Shown here: one piece after another, positions 1-12,679 of the stretch
Layout: the number at the start of each line of letters is the position of its first letter
Position numbering within the stretch: the first letter of the stretch is position 1
Assembly (NCBI GenBank): GCA_964017185.1
Contig: OZ024869.1
Coordinates: 56,012,761-56,076,760 of the forward strand
DNA: 64,000 nt
Direction: 5' to 3'
DNA from: Rugalucina vietnamica
Lineage: Eukaryota; Mollusca; Bivalvia; Lucinida; Lucinidae
Notes under the pieces: model-generated
The model's database searches: none
Told to the model about the DNA's origin: nothing
The model's input: only the letters and a program-made list of their open reading frames with translations
Made by a program: the position numbers and the translations under genes

Positions 1-2743
1 CGACACATTGCAATACTGTACAGAAATTTCCATTTTCGGTCATTTTTGTACCCCTATTTTTTCGAAAACTAGAGTTTTCCCGGCATAGCCGCTTATGTGG
101 TTTAAAAGTACGTCCATTCTACTGTAAATCCCACTAGGTCGTTTGCTCCCTAAACTCCGCGCACGTCAATGACAGGGGTGCCTCTTACCCCACCCCCAAA
201 CCCATGAATGTTCACGTTTCCCAATGTTTGAGTTGAAATTTCCGACAAACCAGAGTTTTCCCAGTATAACCGACCTATGGGCTGTAAAGGCACTTGTATG
301 GACTACAAGCCCCACTGGGTCTCGAACTCCCTAAACTCGGTGGGGTTCTGTGAGAAACCAGCCCGAGTTGGTACCGACACATTGCAATACTGTACAGAAA
401 TTTCCATTTTTGGTCATTTTTGTACCCCTATTTCTCGAAAACTAGAGTATACCCGGCATAGCCGCTTATGTGGTCTGAAAGTACATTCCTTCTTCTATAA
501 ATCTCACTAGGTCGCTTGCTCCCTAAACTCCGCGCACGTCAATGACAGGGGTGCCTCTTACCCCACCCCCAAACCAATGAATGTTCACGTTTCCCAATGT
601 TTGAGTTGAAATTTCCGACAAACCAGAGTTTTCCCAGTATAACCGACCTATGGGCTGTAAAGGCACTTGTATGGACTACAAGGCCCACTGGGTCTCGAAC
701 TCCCTAATCTCGGTGGGGTTCTGTGAGAAACCAGCCCGAGTTGGTACCGACACATTGCAATACTGTACAGAAATTTCCATTTTCGGTCGTCTTTGTACCC
801 CTATTTCTCGAAAACCAGAGTTTTCTAGACATAGCCGCTTATATGGTCTAAACGAACATCCCTTCTACTGTAAATCCCACTAGGTCGCTTGCTCCCTAAA
901 CTCCGTGCTCGCCAATCACAGGGGTACCTTATACCCCACCCCCAAACCCATGAATGTTCACGTTTCCCAATGTTTGAGTTAAAATTTCCGACAAACCAGA
1001 GTTTTCCTATGGGCTGTAAAGGCACTTGTATGGACTACAAGCCCCACTGGGTCTCGAACTCCCTAAACTCGGTGGGGTTCTGTGTAAACCAGCCCGAGTT
1101 GGTACCGACACATTGCAATACTGTACAGAAATTTCCATTTTTGGTCATTTTTGTACCCCTATTTCTCGAAAACTAGAGTTTTCCCGGCAGAGCCGCTTAT
1201 GTGGTCTGAAAATACATCCCTTCTACTGTAAATCCCACTAGGTCGCTTGCTCCCTAAACTCCGTGCACGTCAATGACAGGGGTGCCTTATACCCCACCCC
1301 CAAACTCATGAATGTTCACGTTTCCCAATGTTTGAGTTGAAATTTTCGACAAACCAGAGTTTTCCCAGTATAACCGACCTATGGGCTGTAAAGGCACTTG
1401 CATGGACTACAAGACCCACTGGGTCTCGAACTCCCTAAACTCGGTGGGGTTCTGTGAGAAACCAGCCCGAGTTGGTACCGACACATTGCAATACTATACA
1501 GAAATTTCCATTTTTGGTCATTTTTGTACCCCTATTTCTCGAAAACTAGAGTTTTCCCGGCATAGCCGCTTATGTGGTCTGAAAGTACATTCCTTCTACT
1601 GTAAACCCCACTAGGTCGCTTGCTCCCTAAACTCCGCGCACGTCAATGACAGGGGTGCCTCTTACCCCACCCCCAAAACCATGAATGTTCACGTTTCCCA
1701 ATGTTTGAGTTGAAATTTCCGACAAACCAGAGTTTTCCCAGTATAACCGACGTATGGGCTGTAAAGGCACTTGTATAGACTACAAGCCCCACTGGGTCTC
1801 GAACTCCCTAAACTCGGTGGGGTTCTGTGAGAAACCAGCCCGAGTTGGTACCGACACATTGCAATACTGTACAGAAATTTCCATTTTTGGTCATCTTTGT
1901 ACCCCTATTATTTCGAAATCTAGAGTTTTCCCGGCATAGCCGCTTATGTGGTCTGAAAGTACATACCTTCTACTGTTAATCCCACTAGGTCGCTTGCTCC
2001 CTAAACTCCGCGCACGTCAATGACAGGGGTGCCTCATACCCCACCCCCAAACCCATGAATGTTCACGTTTCCCAATGTTTGAGTTGAAATTTTCGACAAA
2101 CCAGAGCTTTCCCAGTATAACCGCCCTATGGGCTGTAAAGGCACTTGTATGGACTACAAGGCCCACTGGGTCTCGAACTCCCTAAACTCGATTGGGTTCT
2201 GTGAGAAACCAGCCCGAGTTGGTACCGACACATTGCAATACTGTACAGAAATTTCCATTTTCGGTCATTTTTGTACCCCTATTTTTTCGAAAACTAGAGT
2301 TTTCCCGGCATAGCCGCTGATGTGGTTTAAAAGTACGTCCCTTCTACTGTAAATCCCTCTAGGTCGTTTGCTCCCTAAACTCCGCGCACGTCAATGACAG
2401 GGGTGCCTCTTACCCCACCCCCAAACCAATGAATGTTCACGTTTCCCAATGTTTGAGTTGAATTTTCCGACAAACCAGAGTTTTCCCAATATAACCGACC
2501 TATGGGCTGTAAAGGCACTTGTATAGACTACAAGCCCCACTGGGTCTCGAACTCCCTAAACTCGGTGGGGTTCCGTGAGAAACCAGCCCGAGTTGGTACC
2601 GACACATTGCAATACTATACAGAAATTTCCATTTTCGGTCATCAAAGTTTTCCCGACATAGCCGCTTATGTGGTCTGAAAGTACATCCCTTCTACTGTAA
2701 ATCCCACTAGGTCGCTTGCTCCCTAAACTCCGCGCACGTCAAT
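1..2743 (+). repeat. Tandem satellite array, unit about 373 bp
   Basis: The landmark ATGGGCTGTAAAGGCACTTG recurs at 277, 650, 1009, 1381, 1754, 2128 and 2502, so the unit is 373 bp with one 359-bp unit where about 14 bp before the landmark is missing. Units differ by scattered substitutions and small indels. The array enters from the left edge already in phase. The last unit has an internal deletion near 2643 and the array stops near 2743. Each unit carries a short open frame of about 61-77 codons starting at the landmark. The period is not a multiple of three and indels truncate some copies, so I regard the frames as incidental. No known satellite name is claimed. Confidence 0.95.
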
Positions 2744-2895
2744 GCGGCTGTTTCGGCTACATATGCCAGCAATTTCTGCTACTTCGGCTGGTCAGGCTAC
2801 TCCGGCCAGCCGAAGTAGCCTACCTCGGCTGGTCAGGCTACTCCGGCCAGCCGAAGTAGCCTACCTCGGCTGGTCAGGCTACTTCGGCTAACTTC
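2744..2895. repeat. GC-rich 41-bp tandem repeat with hairpin potential
   Basis: CGGCTGGTCAGGCTACTCC recurs at 2785 and 2826, and a third, less complete copy starts at 2867, giving a 41-bp period. Each unit contains CTTCGGCTGG and its inverse CCAGCCGAAG, so a single unit can fold into a stem. It abuts the satellite directly and is much more GC-rich than its surroundings. Confidence 0.8.
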
Positions 2896-2935
2896 ACCCA
2901 TCTAATCATTATTACATATGATCTTAAGGATACTA

Positions 2936-3380
2936 TACTGAAAATCAAAATTTTTGCACCACCCTATTTTTGTTATTTATTATGACCAAGTAGAACTATT
3001 TTTATTTCTAACATTATTTTTGGTTAATTCCAATATCAAAACTTTGACTTTGCAGCAATTTCAATAATGCGGATGATAATGCAAATTTTTTAGAGCAAAA
3101 CGAGTAAAAATGCATTTTTTGGGAAAAATTGATTATCAATGAAACTTTTCAATGAGTTTTCATTGTACATGTGATCTGCATCATGACAGTAGCAGAAAAG
3201 CAATAGAACATTTTGAATTTTAGGGAATTCGGAGTTTTTACAAAATTTTGAAAATTTGCATTTTCGGAAAATTAACCGGTGGTTTTAAAAATTTCCTTTA
3301 AACAGCAGAGAAAACAAATAGAAATGTTAACCAGTTCTACTTGGTCATAAAAATAACAAAAATATTTTTGATTTTCAGTA
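2936..3380. mobile_element. MITE with TACTGAAAATC termini (Tc1/mariner-like ends)
   Basis: The left end TACTGAAAATC and right end GATTTTCAGTA are inverted and lie next to TA dinucleotides (2934-2935 and 3381-3382). The inversion continues inward for about 60 bp (GACCAAGTAGAAC near 2980 against GTTCTACTTGGTC near 3333). There is no coding capacity. The same ends and left-arm sequence occur in the fold-back element at 30907-32298. A TA target and short non-coding body fit a Tc1/mariner-type MITE; the superfamily is an inference. Confidence 0.7.
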
Positions 3381-3384
3381 TAAT

Positions 3385-6006
3385 ATGGTATACTCTGAAA
3401 ATGAAGACAATGCGGAATTACGAACGAAGTATATATTTGATCGAAATAACATAAATCAGTTCAAAGAGAGGATAACGGACAATTTAAGTCGTGGTCAGTT
3501 TGACGACATTTTGAAAGATATTGATTCAAAAGACTCAAATATTGAACATATAATACTTGAATGTCAGGGATTATTACTTGAAAGCAGTGACTGTTGTAGA
3601 AAAACGTATACTACAGGATTACCAAAGGATAAACCTTAGTTTGATGATATATGTAAATATATGAAAACCCAAAAGAATAAAACCTTAAGACAATTCAGGC
3701 GCGCGAGAACTGCCGAAAATCTGAACAAATATAAGAACGCTAGAAAAAGTTTTGAACAGCAATGTCGTATTGCTAAAACGAAATATAATAATGAAAAAAT
3801 GGAATCGTTGATTGACGCATCATATAGTCCAAAGTCATTTTGAGTCATTTTGAAGAAAACTAAAGGTGCTGTCCAGCAGAAAAGCAACAGTGAAAAATAA
3901 CATAACATTAGACGAGTGGAAGCAGTACTTCGAACGACTATTTGAATATAACGATGAACCTAATGAACGCGAAAATGAGATACAATTTTTCGAAGAACCT
4001 CCAGAACTGGACGATGTAGAAGACTTTATTTTCAATTCCGAAATCACGCAGGAGGAAATCTTATGGCTGGTTCAGGCGCTTAAAATAGACAAATCAGCAG
4101 GTCCAGACAATATAGTACCCGGATTATTTATACATAGCCTTGAATTGATATTACCGATATTACACAAACTCTTTAACAGACTCTTTGAATTCGGTGAATT
4201 TCCTGAGGACTGGTGTAACTCTATTATAGTTCCATTGTATAAACGTGGTAACATCAATGAACCGTCAAACTACAGGGGGATTTCGCTTTTAGATGTGTTT
4301 GGAAAGATATACACTGGTGTTTTAAACAGAAGGTTAACTTTTTATGTCAATATGTTCAATAAACTATCAGAGTCGCAGTCCGGGTTTCGAGAAAACTATT
4401 CAACTATAGATAACGCATTCATCTTGCAGTCATTAATAGATCGTTATATTTCCCGTAAAGGTAGGAAGTTATACGTGGCCTTCGTGGACTTTAAACAGGC
4501 CTTTGACCGAGTAGATAGACATAAGTTGTGGTCTGTTTTACAAAAGACTGGCATAAAGGGAAAATTATTTCGCTCACTGAACCAAATTTATAAACATGTA
4601 AAGGCCCAAGTGAGGTCATATGGTGGAATTAGTCACTCCTTCAGATGTTTGAATGGCCTGAAGCAAGGATGCATGTTGTCACCGGCATTATTTACATTAT
4701 TCATCAACAAATTTGCAGAACTGATTGAAAATAGTGGGATACCAGGTGTTCAGTTATTTCCTGAAGTCATTCAGGTTATGATTTTACTATTTGCGGATGA
4801 CATAGCATTAATCAGCGACACGATAGTTGGTCTTCAACGTCACCTGAACTTACTTAGAGAATATTGTGTGAAAAAAAAAATAGTTGTTAACATTATAAAA
4901 ACAAAAATAGTAGTTTTCAAAAAGGATGGTACATTATCCAGGCATGAAAAATGGTATTATGATGGAAATTTGCTTGAAGTAGTAAACTGTTTTACATATG
5001 TAGGGTAAGCATTTACTATGCAATTATCACTAAACCGAACGTGTTCAGACTTAGCAAAGAAAGGCAAACGTGTTTTAGTAACCCTCCTGTCATCACTATA
5101 TGAATACGGAAAAATGCCAAAACATGTGTTTTTTACATTATTTGACATGAAAGTAGTGCCTATCTTGATATATGGGTCCGAAATTTGGGGTTTCAAAAAG
5201 TAAGATATTTTGGAGCAGATTTAGCTTTATGCGTGTAAAAGGTATATGTGTGTCGGCATAAAATCCTGCAATGCTGCGGTTCTGGGTGACTGTGGTAGAT
5301 TTCCCCTTTACATTGAAACTGCAAATCGGTGTTTAAAATACTGGATTAGGATCTTGAAAATGCCAGAACATAGATATGTAAAAAAGTGCTACTATATGAT
5401 GAAGTACTTCGACGATTTAGGTAGCAGTAACTGGTGTTCAAGAATAAAACTGTTATTAAATAGTGTGGGTTTAAATTATGTATGGGAAGCACAAACAATA
5501 ACGAATGAAACGGGTTTTATTACTGAGTTTGTCAAAAGGCTCAAAGACCAATGTAGCCAGAACTGGTACACAGATGACAATACAAACCGAAAGTTGATAT
5601 TATATAAAGACTTCAAAGTGAACTTTTGTCATGAGTACTATTTGGATGTTTTAAAGATACGAAAATTCCGACATGCTTTGGCACAAATACGAACTGGTCA
5701 TCATCCCCTAGGAATTGAAAGCGGACGATATATAAAGACTGCAAGAGAACGAAGACTGTGCAAATTATGTATGCTTTATATTATATTTTATTTGATACTG
5801 AGGATGAATACCATTTTGTCCTTAAGTGTGATAGATACACTGACCTTCGAAATATATATTTACCAAACAAATACTACATGAATCCAAATTTACATAAATT
5901 CAATATGCTATTTAGCTTGCGTTCAGAAGATGTATTACTTTCTTTAGCAAAATTTATATATTACGCAATAGAAATACGTTCAGAGTTATTGAAGTCTCTT
6001 GAATAG
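3385..6006 (+). pseudogene. LINE ORF2 remnant (reverse transcriptase), frameshifted
   Basis: Reverse transcriptase of a non-LTR retrotransposon, which would copy the element RNA at the target site. The frame runs 3385-3843 (frame 1, with a stop at 3637-3639), shifts to frame 2 near 3843-3866, and is then open to 5008. In the same frame, stops at 5006, 5201 and 5222 interrupt an otherwise continuing C-terminal region to about 5760, where a second shift to frame 1 leads to the end at 6006. The RT palm motifs FVDFKQAFDR (near 4480) and FADD (4790-4801) are intact. The C-terminal cysteine motif (CKLC then HFVLKC) is split by the last frameshift. No endonuclease is present upstream. It is decayed and cannot make a full protein. 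Confidence 0.85.
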
Positions 6007-6109
6007 TTCAGCTACTGGTGTACTGTTGATATTTTATATACTTTGTATGTATTGTATTATTGTTGTCATGGGCTGGAGGCCTAAATCCGAAATAAATAAA
6101 CTAAACTAA
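3385..6109 (+). mobile_element. LINE-1 copy: 5'-truncated non-LTR retrotransposon, I/Nimb-like
   Basis: This is a LINE lacking its ORF1 and endonuclease. It keeps the linker before RT, the full RT core, a C-terminal cysteine motif and a 3' end reading CTAAATCCGAAATAAATAAA followed by an AAACTA-type tail. The 5' boundary coincides with the right end of the MITE at 3380. The RT text (FVDFKQAFDRVD, FADD) and the tail resemble I/Nimb-type LINEs known from molluscs. The clade assignment is from memory of the family and needs a phylogeny. Confidence 0.8.
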
Positions 6110-6110
6110 A

Positions 6111-6830
6111 GGTTGATACTCGTAAGGGCGATAACAAAATGGCAATGTTATAATCTGTTTATCACATCCTAAAAAGCTTCAATTCAAAGCATTTTCATAC
6201 AGAAATGCAAAAAATGTCGATTTCTTAGGAAGAAAAAGTAAACGGCACCATTAAAATGACGAAACGTCATTTCAGTTGACGCCACATATTCCGTCGCGCA
6301 ACAACGTCGCATGCGGGCATGATAGCCTCTCTCCATTCTAAATTAGTTCCGCGGAAACTATGCATTATCACATTATATGCAAACTCGAGGTTATCGCTTG
6401 GAAATATAGGCCTAAGTATGTGATAAATGTGATAATTAGAAATTATCAGATGATTAGTGATTATCACATCACCGAGACTGCATTATCATGTCCGAGAGCT
6501 TTAGCTCACGGGCTGATAATGGTCGAGGGTTGATACTAAGAGCGATGGCCAAAATGTACATGTTATAATCTGTTTATCACATCTTTAAAATCTTCCATTC
6601 AAAGAAATTTTATATAGAATTTTTATAAACTATCATGTCGAAAGAAAATGGTGCCATTTAAATGACATAACATCATTTCATTTGACGTCACATATTTCTC
6701 TCTCCACTCAAAATGCATGATTTCCGCCCGTTCGTGCTGATAACCAAAGAGCGAGAAACATCTTACCACATATGCAAATTTGAGGTTATCGCTTGAAATG
6801 TAAGTCTAAATATGTTGTAAGTTATAATAT
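6111..6830 (+). repeat. Two diverged tandem copies of an about 415-bp repeat
   Basis: GGTTGATACT followed by a shared GTTATAATCTGTTTATCACATC block occurs at 6111 and again at 6526, and the two copies stay alignable through GAGGTTATCGCTTG near 6390 and 6781. Between the copies, 6480-6520 holds CATTATCA and TGATAATG flanking a short palindrome-like stretch. There is no coding content. It begins directly at the 3' tail of the LINE. Confidence 0.65.
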
Positions 6831-8435
6831 TGCACACTAGGTCCTTTTCCGTGATCAGTTTTATTATACATGCTACTAACCATCAATGCCAAGAAACAAC
6901 TTTAAATACACTGTCAGTTTAAGTGCTTTATTCGTCATAAACTCTCAAAAGCAATAACGTAATTTTGGCGTCTTGCAACGGTTTATGAAACTTGTTTGTG
7001 TATGGTGCTTACGTGCTTTCATATGATAGTGTCAACAGTATTTAGTATCATTGATTGCAGTCTTGCACTGACTATTATTTGGTCATTTTGACAAAGCATT
7101 GCCACTAAATTTGATTTTACTATTATAATTAGATAGTACATGTAAAAGTGTTATTAGCATGAGTTCTTTATTATACCCGACAAAATAAGAAACACAAGGG
7201 TACCATTCGTCAATTTTTCACAAGGATCATAAGAAATGACACAAGTTCATTTATACAGTTTCAAAGACATACTATTCAGGTATGTATAACCTATCGTTTG
7301 AAACCAGGTGTCAAAACAAGGCTTAGGTAGCCGAAACCACAGATCTAATTTTTATTTGCTATTACTGTAACTGGTGTTGTGTCGTGTGGCGGCACTAAAA
7401 GTCTCACCGTACATCATCCATAGTGCAGATTATATTTTCCTTTTGATCCCTTGAGATCAGCGAGGGCATTCTGAGTAATCAGAAAACGGTTATTGGTTCA
7501 GATACATTTTTAAACCAAGAATTAATATATTTGGCCCTATTTGGATAATACTAGTCTTTGTATAGACTACCCTGTTGAACGTATGTCTCATTGGCGCTAT
7601 GCTGCCAAATCTAAAGGGTCAATGAGGCTTAAGTAGTCAAAACCATTGTTTGGCACATACAATTTCACTGCTCTTAAAGGATCTCAGTTTTAAATTTATT
7701 TGCTCCGGAAAAAATGCTATAGCCATATTGGGGTCAAATGTTAAAGTCGCAATTAAAGTTTTGCCATTTTTCATTCGCTTTACAACGATGGCATATTCTG
7801 AGTACACCTGAAGGAACTCAGACACATATTCTCTCCATTTTTTACCTGCATTTTGTTCAAACACGGGTTCTACAAGCTTGGCAGCTCATGTTATTTGACG
7901 CACTTTTCAACAACAATTGCATACCGGAGATAAACCTTATATAAGAACAAAACTTCCCTAATATATGGTACAGCATATAGTGCTTATAATGTCTATAATA
8001 CCTTTAACTACAAACGCGTAATGCTGGGTAGCTCTGCAGTTGGTCAGTAATGATGTATGTTCTCTACCTTGAATTTTCTGTTTGTTCGATATACGTCCTA
8101 GTTTGTGCGTACAAGCAATTTTAATGTCGCCGAATCCCATCGTTTTAGAAACGCAGTACTTGCGGTATTCTTGAATAATACTATAGGTTTGTGCAATATT
8201 TTCGCTGTAATTATCTGTTACTTCTCATCACCATTTCGAGAAGAGGGGTTATCGTGTCAGTTTGATTCTTACCTTAGTGTGAGAAGTGTAATTTGGCGAA
8301 CACCCATTTGTTTTATTTTACAAACCATTTCTGTACCGAATTCCTTTAAATATGAAGAGTGTCTTTTGATTAAGTTTTGTAATATATGACTGACGCTTTT
8401 ACACAGGCTAAATGAATCAGATTGCAAACATAAAA
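6831..8435. repeat. Diverged dispersed repeat; no gene seen
   Basis: 7290-7710 is the inverted counterpart of 18710-19060: both carry GAGATCAGCGAGGG/CCCTCGCTGATCTC and the CTTTAAGAGCAG block. 6850-6960 resembles 18560-18660 and 45980-46050 (CTCAAAAGCAATAAC). The rest of the stretch shows no recognisable domain or RNA gene. Confidence 0.5.
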
Positions 8436-8672
8436 TGAGCCTCGACGCGAGAAAACCGGTCTTCGGGATTTCCGACCTGGTCCGACACAAACCGGCCTGT
8501 ACAAGCTCAGAAAAGAGCTAGAAGCTTGAAATTTCGGATTTAAGTAGAAGAGAAATTGTACTATCCGAGTAGCGAAAACAAAGGCGCTGATCAGCTTCGC
8601 GGTTACCGCGAAGCTGATCTGCGCCTTTGTTTTCGCCTAGGCAAAAATCCGGTTTTCTCACGATGCGGCTCA
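8436..8672. mobile_element. Palindromic MITE family H, copy 1
   Basis: The ends TGAGCC...GGCTCA are inverted, and the centre is a near-perfect hairpin: GGCGCTGATCAGCTTCGCGG, a short loop, then the inverse. Two further full copies (9628-9864, 23706-23949) and one fragment (20229-20300) occur in this window. It is non-coding. It lies inside copy A of the long modular repeat. Confidence 0.8.
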
Positions 8673-9627
8673 AATATTCTGAAAAGAAAATCCAGGAATC
8701 ATAGACTGAGACGACGACATTCAGGTTATTAGATTCTCGACAAATTGCTTCCATGTCTGAGACAAGCAGACATAAAGAATACCTTTTCAATGATCGATTT
8801 TTGAGCGTTTAAGAAACTGGTGGGATGCCTTTGAAAACTCTCAAATTAGGTTTACAATGTGCACGGAATAAAAGTGAATACACGTCAGATTATGTATTAT
8901 TGGTAACTAGGCTGCGTTAGAATACATTACGTTAACACGACTATAAAATGTTATATGATAATCTGTACTGAACTCATATTTTTGTATTTTTATGACAACT
9001 CTGGCAGTATTTAACACTCACAGGAGGATATCCCTATATATTCATTTGGCACCCCTATGGCTACATGCTCTACAATGGTCGTTTGAATATGCATGGAATG
9101 GGTTTGAATTCAACGTCATTTAAAGTTGGTTTATGAATAAGAATTTCGCAGTTTCTTTGCTCTGGAATGACCGGGTTCCCTTATCGTACTTACCACTCTA
9201 TTTGCTTTCTCATAAACCCCCCCCCCCCATAAAATGTATTGAAAGCTATGTTCTGGATTAAGCAAAATCGACTTATAATAGAAACTATAGGCTAAAGTCA
9301 CGCATCAGACTCAAATGAACCATCGGCTTTGTTATGAGTTTCCGCCTAATTTAAACTATCTCTTTTATGATTGTTAATCTGCTTTCATTAGGTTGCTAGA
9401 GAGATGTTAATCAGAGGCTAGTTAGAATCGCATAATAACTCAGACACAATAGAACACAATCAAGAGGGACTATTTGCGTTTGAAAGCAGGTTGTTCACTT
9501 GTCATTGACCTTATTGATGTGCAAAAGGCAACATCTTGCCTTGTTATTATACACCAGGTAGGCGGCAGCATTTAGCTAAATGCGCATGGGGAAAATACTA
9601 TAAAGCACTATCAGATATTAGATTAAA

Positions 9628-9864
9628 TAAGCCTGTGCGTGAGAAAACCAACAATTTGGGTATCCGACCAGGTCCGACACAAACGAGGCTGTGCAGTCAC
9701 AGAAGCAGGCTAGAAGCCTGAAATTTCGGATTTAAGAAGAAGAGGGATTGTACTATCCGTGTAGCGAAAACAAAGGCGCTGATCAGCTTTGCAGTTACTG
9801 CAAAGCTGATCTGCGCCTTTGTTTTCGCCTATGCAGATTGTTGGTTTTCCCATGCGGCGGCTCA
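9628..9864. mobile_element. Palindromic MITE family H, copy 2
   Basis: It has the same internal hairpin and right end (CGGCTCA) as the copy at 8436. The loop-proximal stem has compensated changes (CTTTGCAG/CTGCAAAG instead of CTTCGCGG/CCGCGAAG), so both arms changed together. The left terminal TGAGCC is degenerate here. Confidence 0.75.
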
Positions 9865-10164
9865 AATGGCTTTCAAGAGAAAGTGCTGTATCTAAAGATG
9901 ATTTTACATGTAGCTTGGCAATAGAACCGAAATTTGATCAACATGTTGTCTAGTTAACGAATCTGTTGCAATATAAATAGCGAGTACTCAAAATGAAATG
10001 GGTCCAATCACCTAAATCTAATTTGTATGTTAGCATATTGGTAAGGAAATAATCATTTTTCCGCCTGAATTATCGTGTCCACATGAGCCCATTTAATTTT
10101 ACCTGATTATAGCAGAAAAAGCAATTTTCAAACACTGACTGTACTAATCTGGTACCAGCTTGTT

Positions 10165-10460
10165 AAATATTATTATTATTATTATTATTATTATTTTACT
10201 GAAATATTTACAAATGAATTTGTTAGGCAAAAGCAAACGTACCGTAGGAAGGAAGATAACTCAAATATTGACCAATAGGTCATCCGAGCAGGAATCGAGC
10301 TCACAGCATTGTGGTGATCGAATGATTTGATCCACTCTGCAATAGACGCTGCATTGATCTTGTTTGACCTCGAGTTTCTCATGTCTCACAAATGAAATTT
10401 CGAACAAATGTTCCGTCTCGGCATGACCTTAGCTGTTGGTGGACTGTAAAGTCCAAAACA
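10165..10460 (-). mobile_element. Decayed tRNA-headed SINE with (ATT)n tract
   Basis: On the minus strand a tRNA-like head (an A-box-like stretch near 10330 and AGCTCGATTCC as B box near 10296-10306) is followed by sequence ending in a trinucleotide AAT/ATT tract at 10168-10195. Similar decayed versions lie at 16380-16680 and, with less support, near 28090 and 32400. No intact acceptor stem is visible. Confidence 0.45.
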
Positions 10461-11791
10461 ACAACACCAGCATAATCTTGATCATACATGTAATTATATA
10501 AACGTACTAAATATGCTATAATTGCTTTTAAAATAATATGTCTCATTTTATTTGTTAGAATTGTTCTGTAATAGCAACGCTATCAGACTCACTGCCAGAC
10601 TAAATGAAACCATGTGGCGTCTATTGTTTTAATACATGCTCAAGTCTTTTTATTGTAATGTAGATATTTGATAACGGGCATAACCAGGATTATAAGAATA
10701 TGGAAAAGACAATGGGATTACTAAACCAGTAACTGGAAAGATTCACAGTGGCACTATAGATTGCTTTGCTTCAAATATGTTCTCAAACATGGATACGCGC
10801 TGGCAATTCAACCTTTTTCTTCAAGAAAATAAATGTACTTTGTTTGGGCAAAACTTAATAAGAAGCAGCTATGCTTGAGATTTGTATTTGATGAAAATTT
10901 CAGGGCGTGGGACTGACGCCCGACCCACCGGTGTGCAATAAGAGAAGGCAGCATAGTCAACCTGACACTAAAAAACTAAGAATGCAGACTGTCGCATAAC
11001 ATTCAAGTTATAACCTATACGTCTGTAACGTATTATGATTTTTCTGAACTGAAAAGAAAATCTTTCCTTCCTATAAGTTTCTTAAATTTGTAAACCAAGT
11101 CACCATAAAATTCTGGGGTTAGTAACTCAAAGGCATCGTAAGTTCACCAAGATGTTCGCAAGATGGCCCCCTTAGAATTTATGCCATTGCTATTCCAGCT
11201 ACTCTAAACTATCCTTACTTTTTGAAATGAAAGGTGCCACATTGTAAGATGATACGATGCCAAGGTGGCCTGAGCTGACCGTATAGTTACGATGCTGTTA
11301 AGTTGTCACCGTAACTTAAGGTCCTTTTCGGTTATTCACCATAATCCCTAAGAGATACTTAAACTGGTCGTAAGATGATCTTAAACTTAAGATGGCTTTT
11401 AGTAAATCTAGTTCTGAAAGGTCGCGACTGCCAATGTTTGGGCTTCCTTAGATCTATATTAATGAATTAGTTAACGTCACAATGATGGTCAAAAGAGATT
11501 AATTGCCCCTACAAGAAGACTCGTCCCTAGTCTTGGCCTGTGAATTACATGGATAAGGCAACTCCGGTCCGCTAAAGCACAAGTCAAAAATGATTTTATC
11601 CAAATGAACCGAGGCCGTTAAGAAAGCTTCACCCACAAAGGGACTTGTGACAATGTGCAAGGAAATAGTAAGCATCACTCTGTATATTTTGTGAAATGAC
11701 TTGTATCGTATGAAGTTTCATACAAAACACAGACTTGTAGGCAATGTCCCAGGTTTCATTCTCAAGACCGTATTTCCAATCGCCTTGCTTA

Positions 11792-12632
11792 TGCCTAGGT
11801 CACACTAGGGCTTACGTACGCTGCGGACGCTGCGGATAGGTGTTCCGTATCTGTCCGTCCTATCCGTAACGATTCGTATCTAATCCGTAATGTCCGTAAC
11901 TGTACGTATCCTATCCTCAGTGCGCGGAAGATCCGCGGGCAAATTTTCAGATTTGTCAAAAAATAATGCGCGGATGGAAGATCGGTAGTGGTAGGTAATG
12001 GTACGTAACTGAAGGCATTTAAACGAAGCTGTCCGTATCTAATCGGTATAAACACGTATCTAAATGCATCATTCCGCGATCAAGCATTTGTTGCGGATCG
12101 ATACTGTTCCATACGTGTTGTTTCGCTCGGTTGCGGTCTTTGTCGTTTACATACTTTTCGATACAATTTAATACGTTCAGATACGAACACGTAATGTTAC
12201 GGTTCGCCTGTGTCACAAACCCGGTGGCACCACTGCGTCACGCCACAAATGTGAACATGTAAGTATTTCAACGTAAAAAGACTTTATTCGAAGGTACCAG
12301 TCAGTAACAAACATTATTTATCCGTATGTGAAAGTAACTATAGTCGCCATTTTCCGCAGAAAAAAACAAAGCATATCAAAACTTGCCGATAAAATTGGTA
12401 TTTTCATTGATATGAAATTTCACTAATACAAAATCTCACTGATATCAAAAGTCACTAGTGACTGATATCAGCCTATATCTTCACTGTATATTTTGGATTA
12501 CTTCTGACGTTTCAATTTACTTGACGTCATTAAATGTGTCTCACTTCAGAACTTCAAACGCCTATAACTCCGTCATTTATGAAAACATAAAGTGTGGGTA
12601 TTCATTTTCTTAGTTAGGAACAATGTGGTACC

Positions 12633-12679
<47 letters not shown>

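Larger units (their letters stand above)
8676..11791 (+). repeat. Long modular repeat, copy A (left part)
   Basis: Non-coding and alignable by eye with 14378-17900. Shared blocks include AAAATCCAGGA...CGACGACATT (8685/14398), CACGTCAGAT (8882/14590), the CGCAGTTT and TTGAAAGC blocks (9147-9245/14908-15000), TTTCCGCCTAATT (9340/15674), the CATATTGG/CATATTGCC plus AATCATTTTTC block (10035/16127) and GACTAAATGAAACCATGTGG (10597/16810). The same blocks occur inverted at 27100-29640, 30360-33950 and 35550-35830. Local additions are a MITE at 9628, a poly-C run near 9218, and a decayed tRNA-like SINE with an (ATT)n tract at 10165-10460. 10900-11680 holds AAGATG- and CTTAAG-rich sequence with no gene. 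Confidence 0.7.

Noticed and set aside
889..1241. Longer satellite-derived peptides as genes
   Set aside because: They arise where the 359-bp unit changes frame; there is no consistent reading across the array.
1..2743. CRISPR array
   Set aside because: The period is about 373 bp with no short repeat/unique spacer pattern, and the context is eukaryotic.
3385..3639. An independent small protein gene before the LINE RT
   Set aside because: It reads as the linker preceding the RT of the same LINE, with a premature stop.
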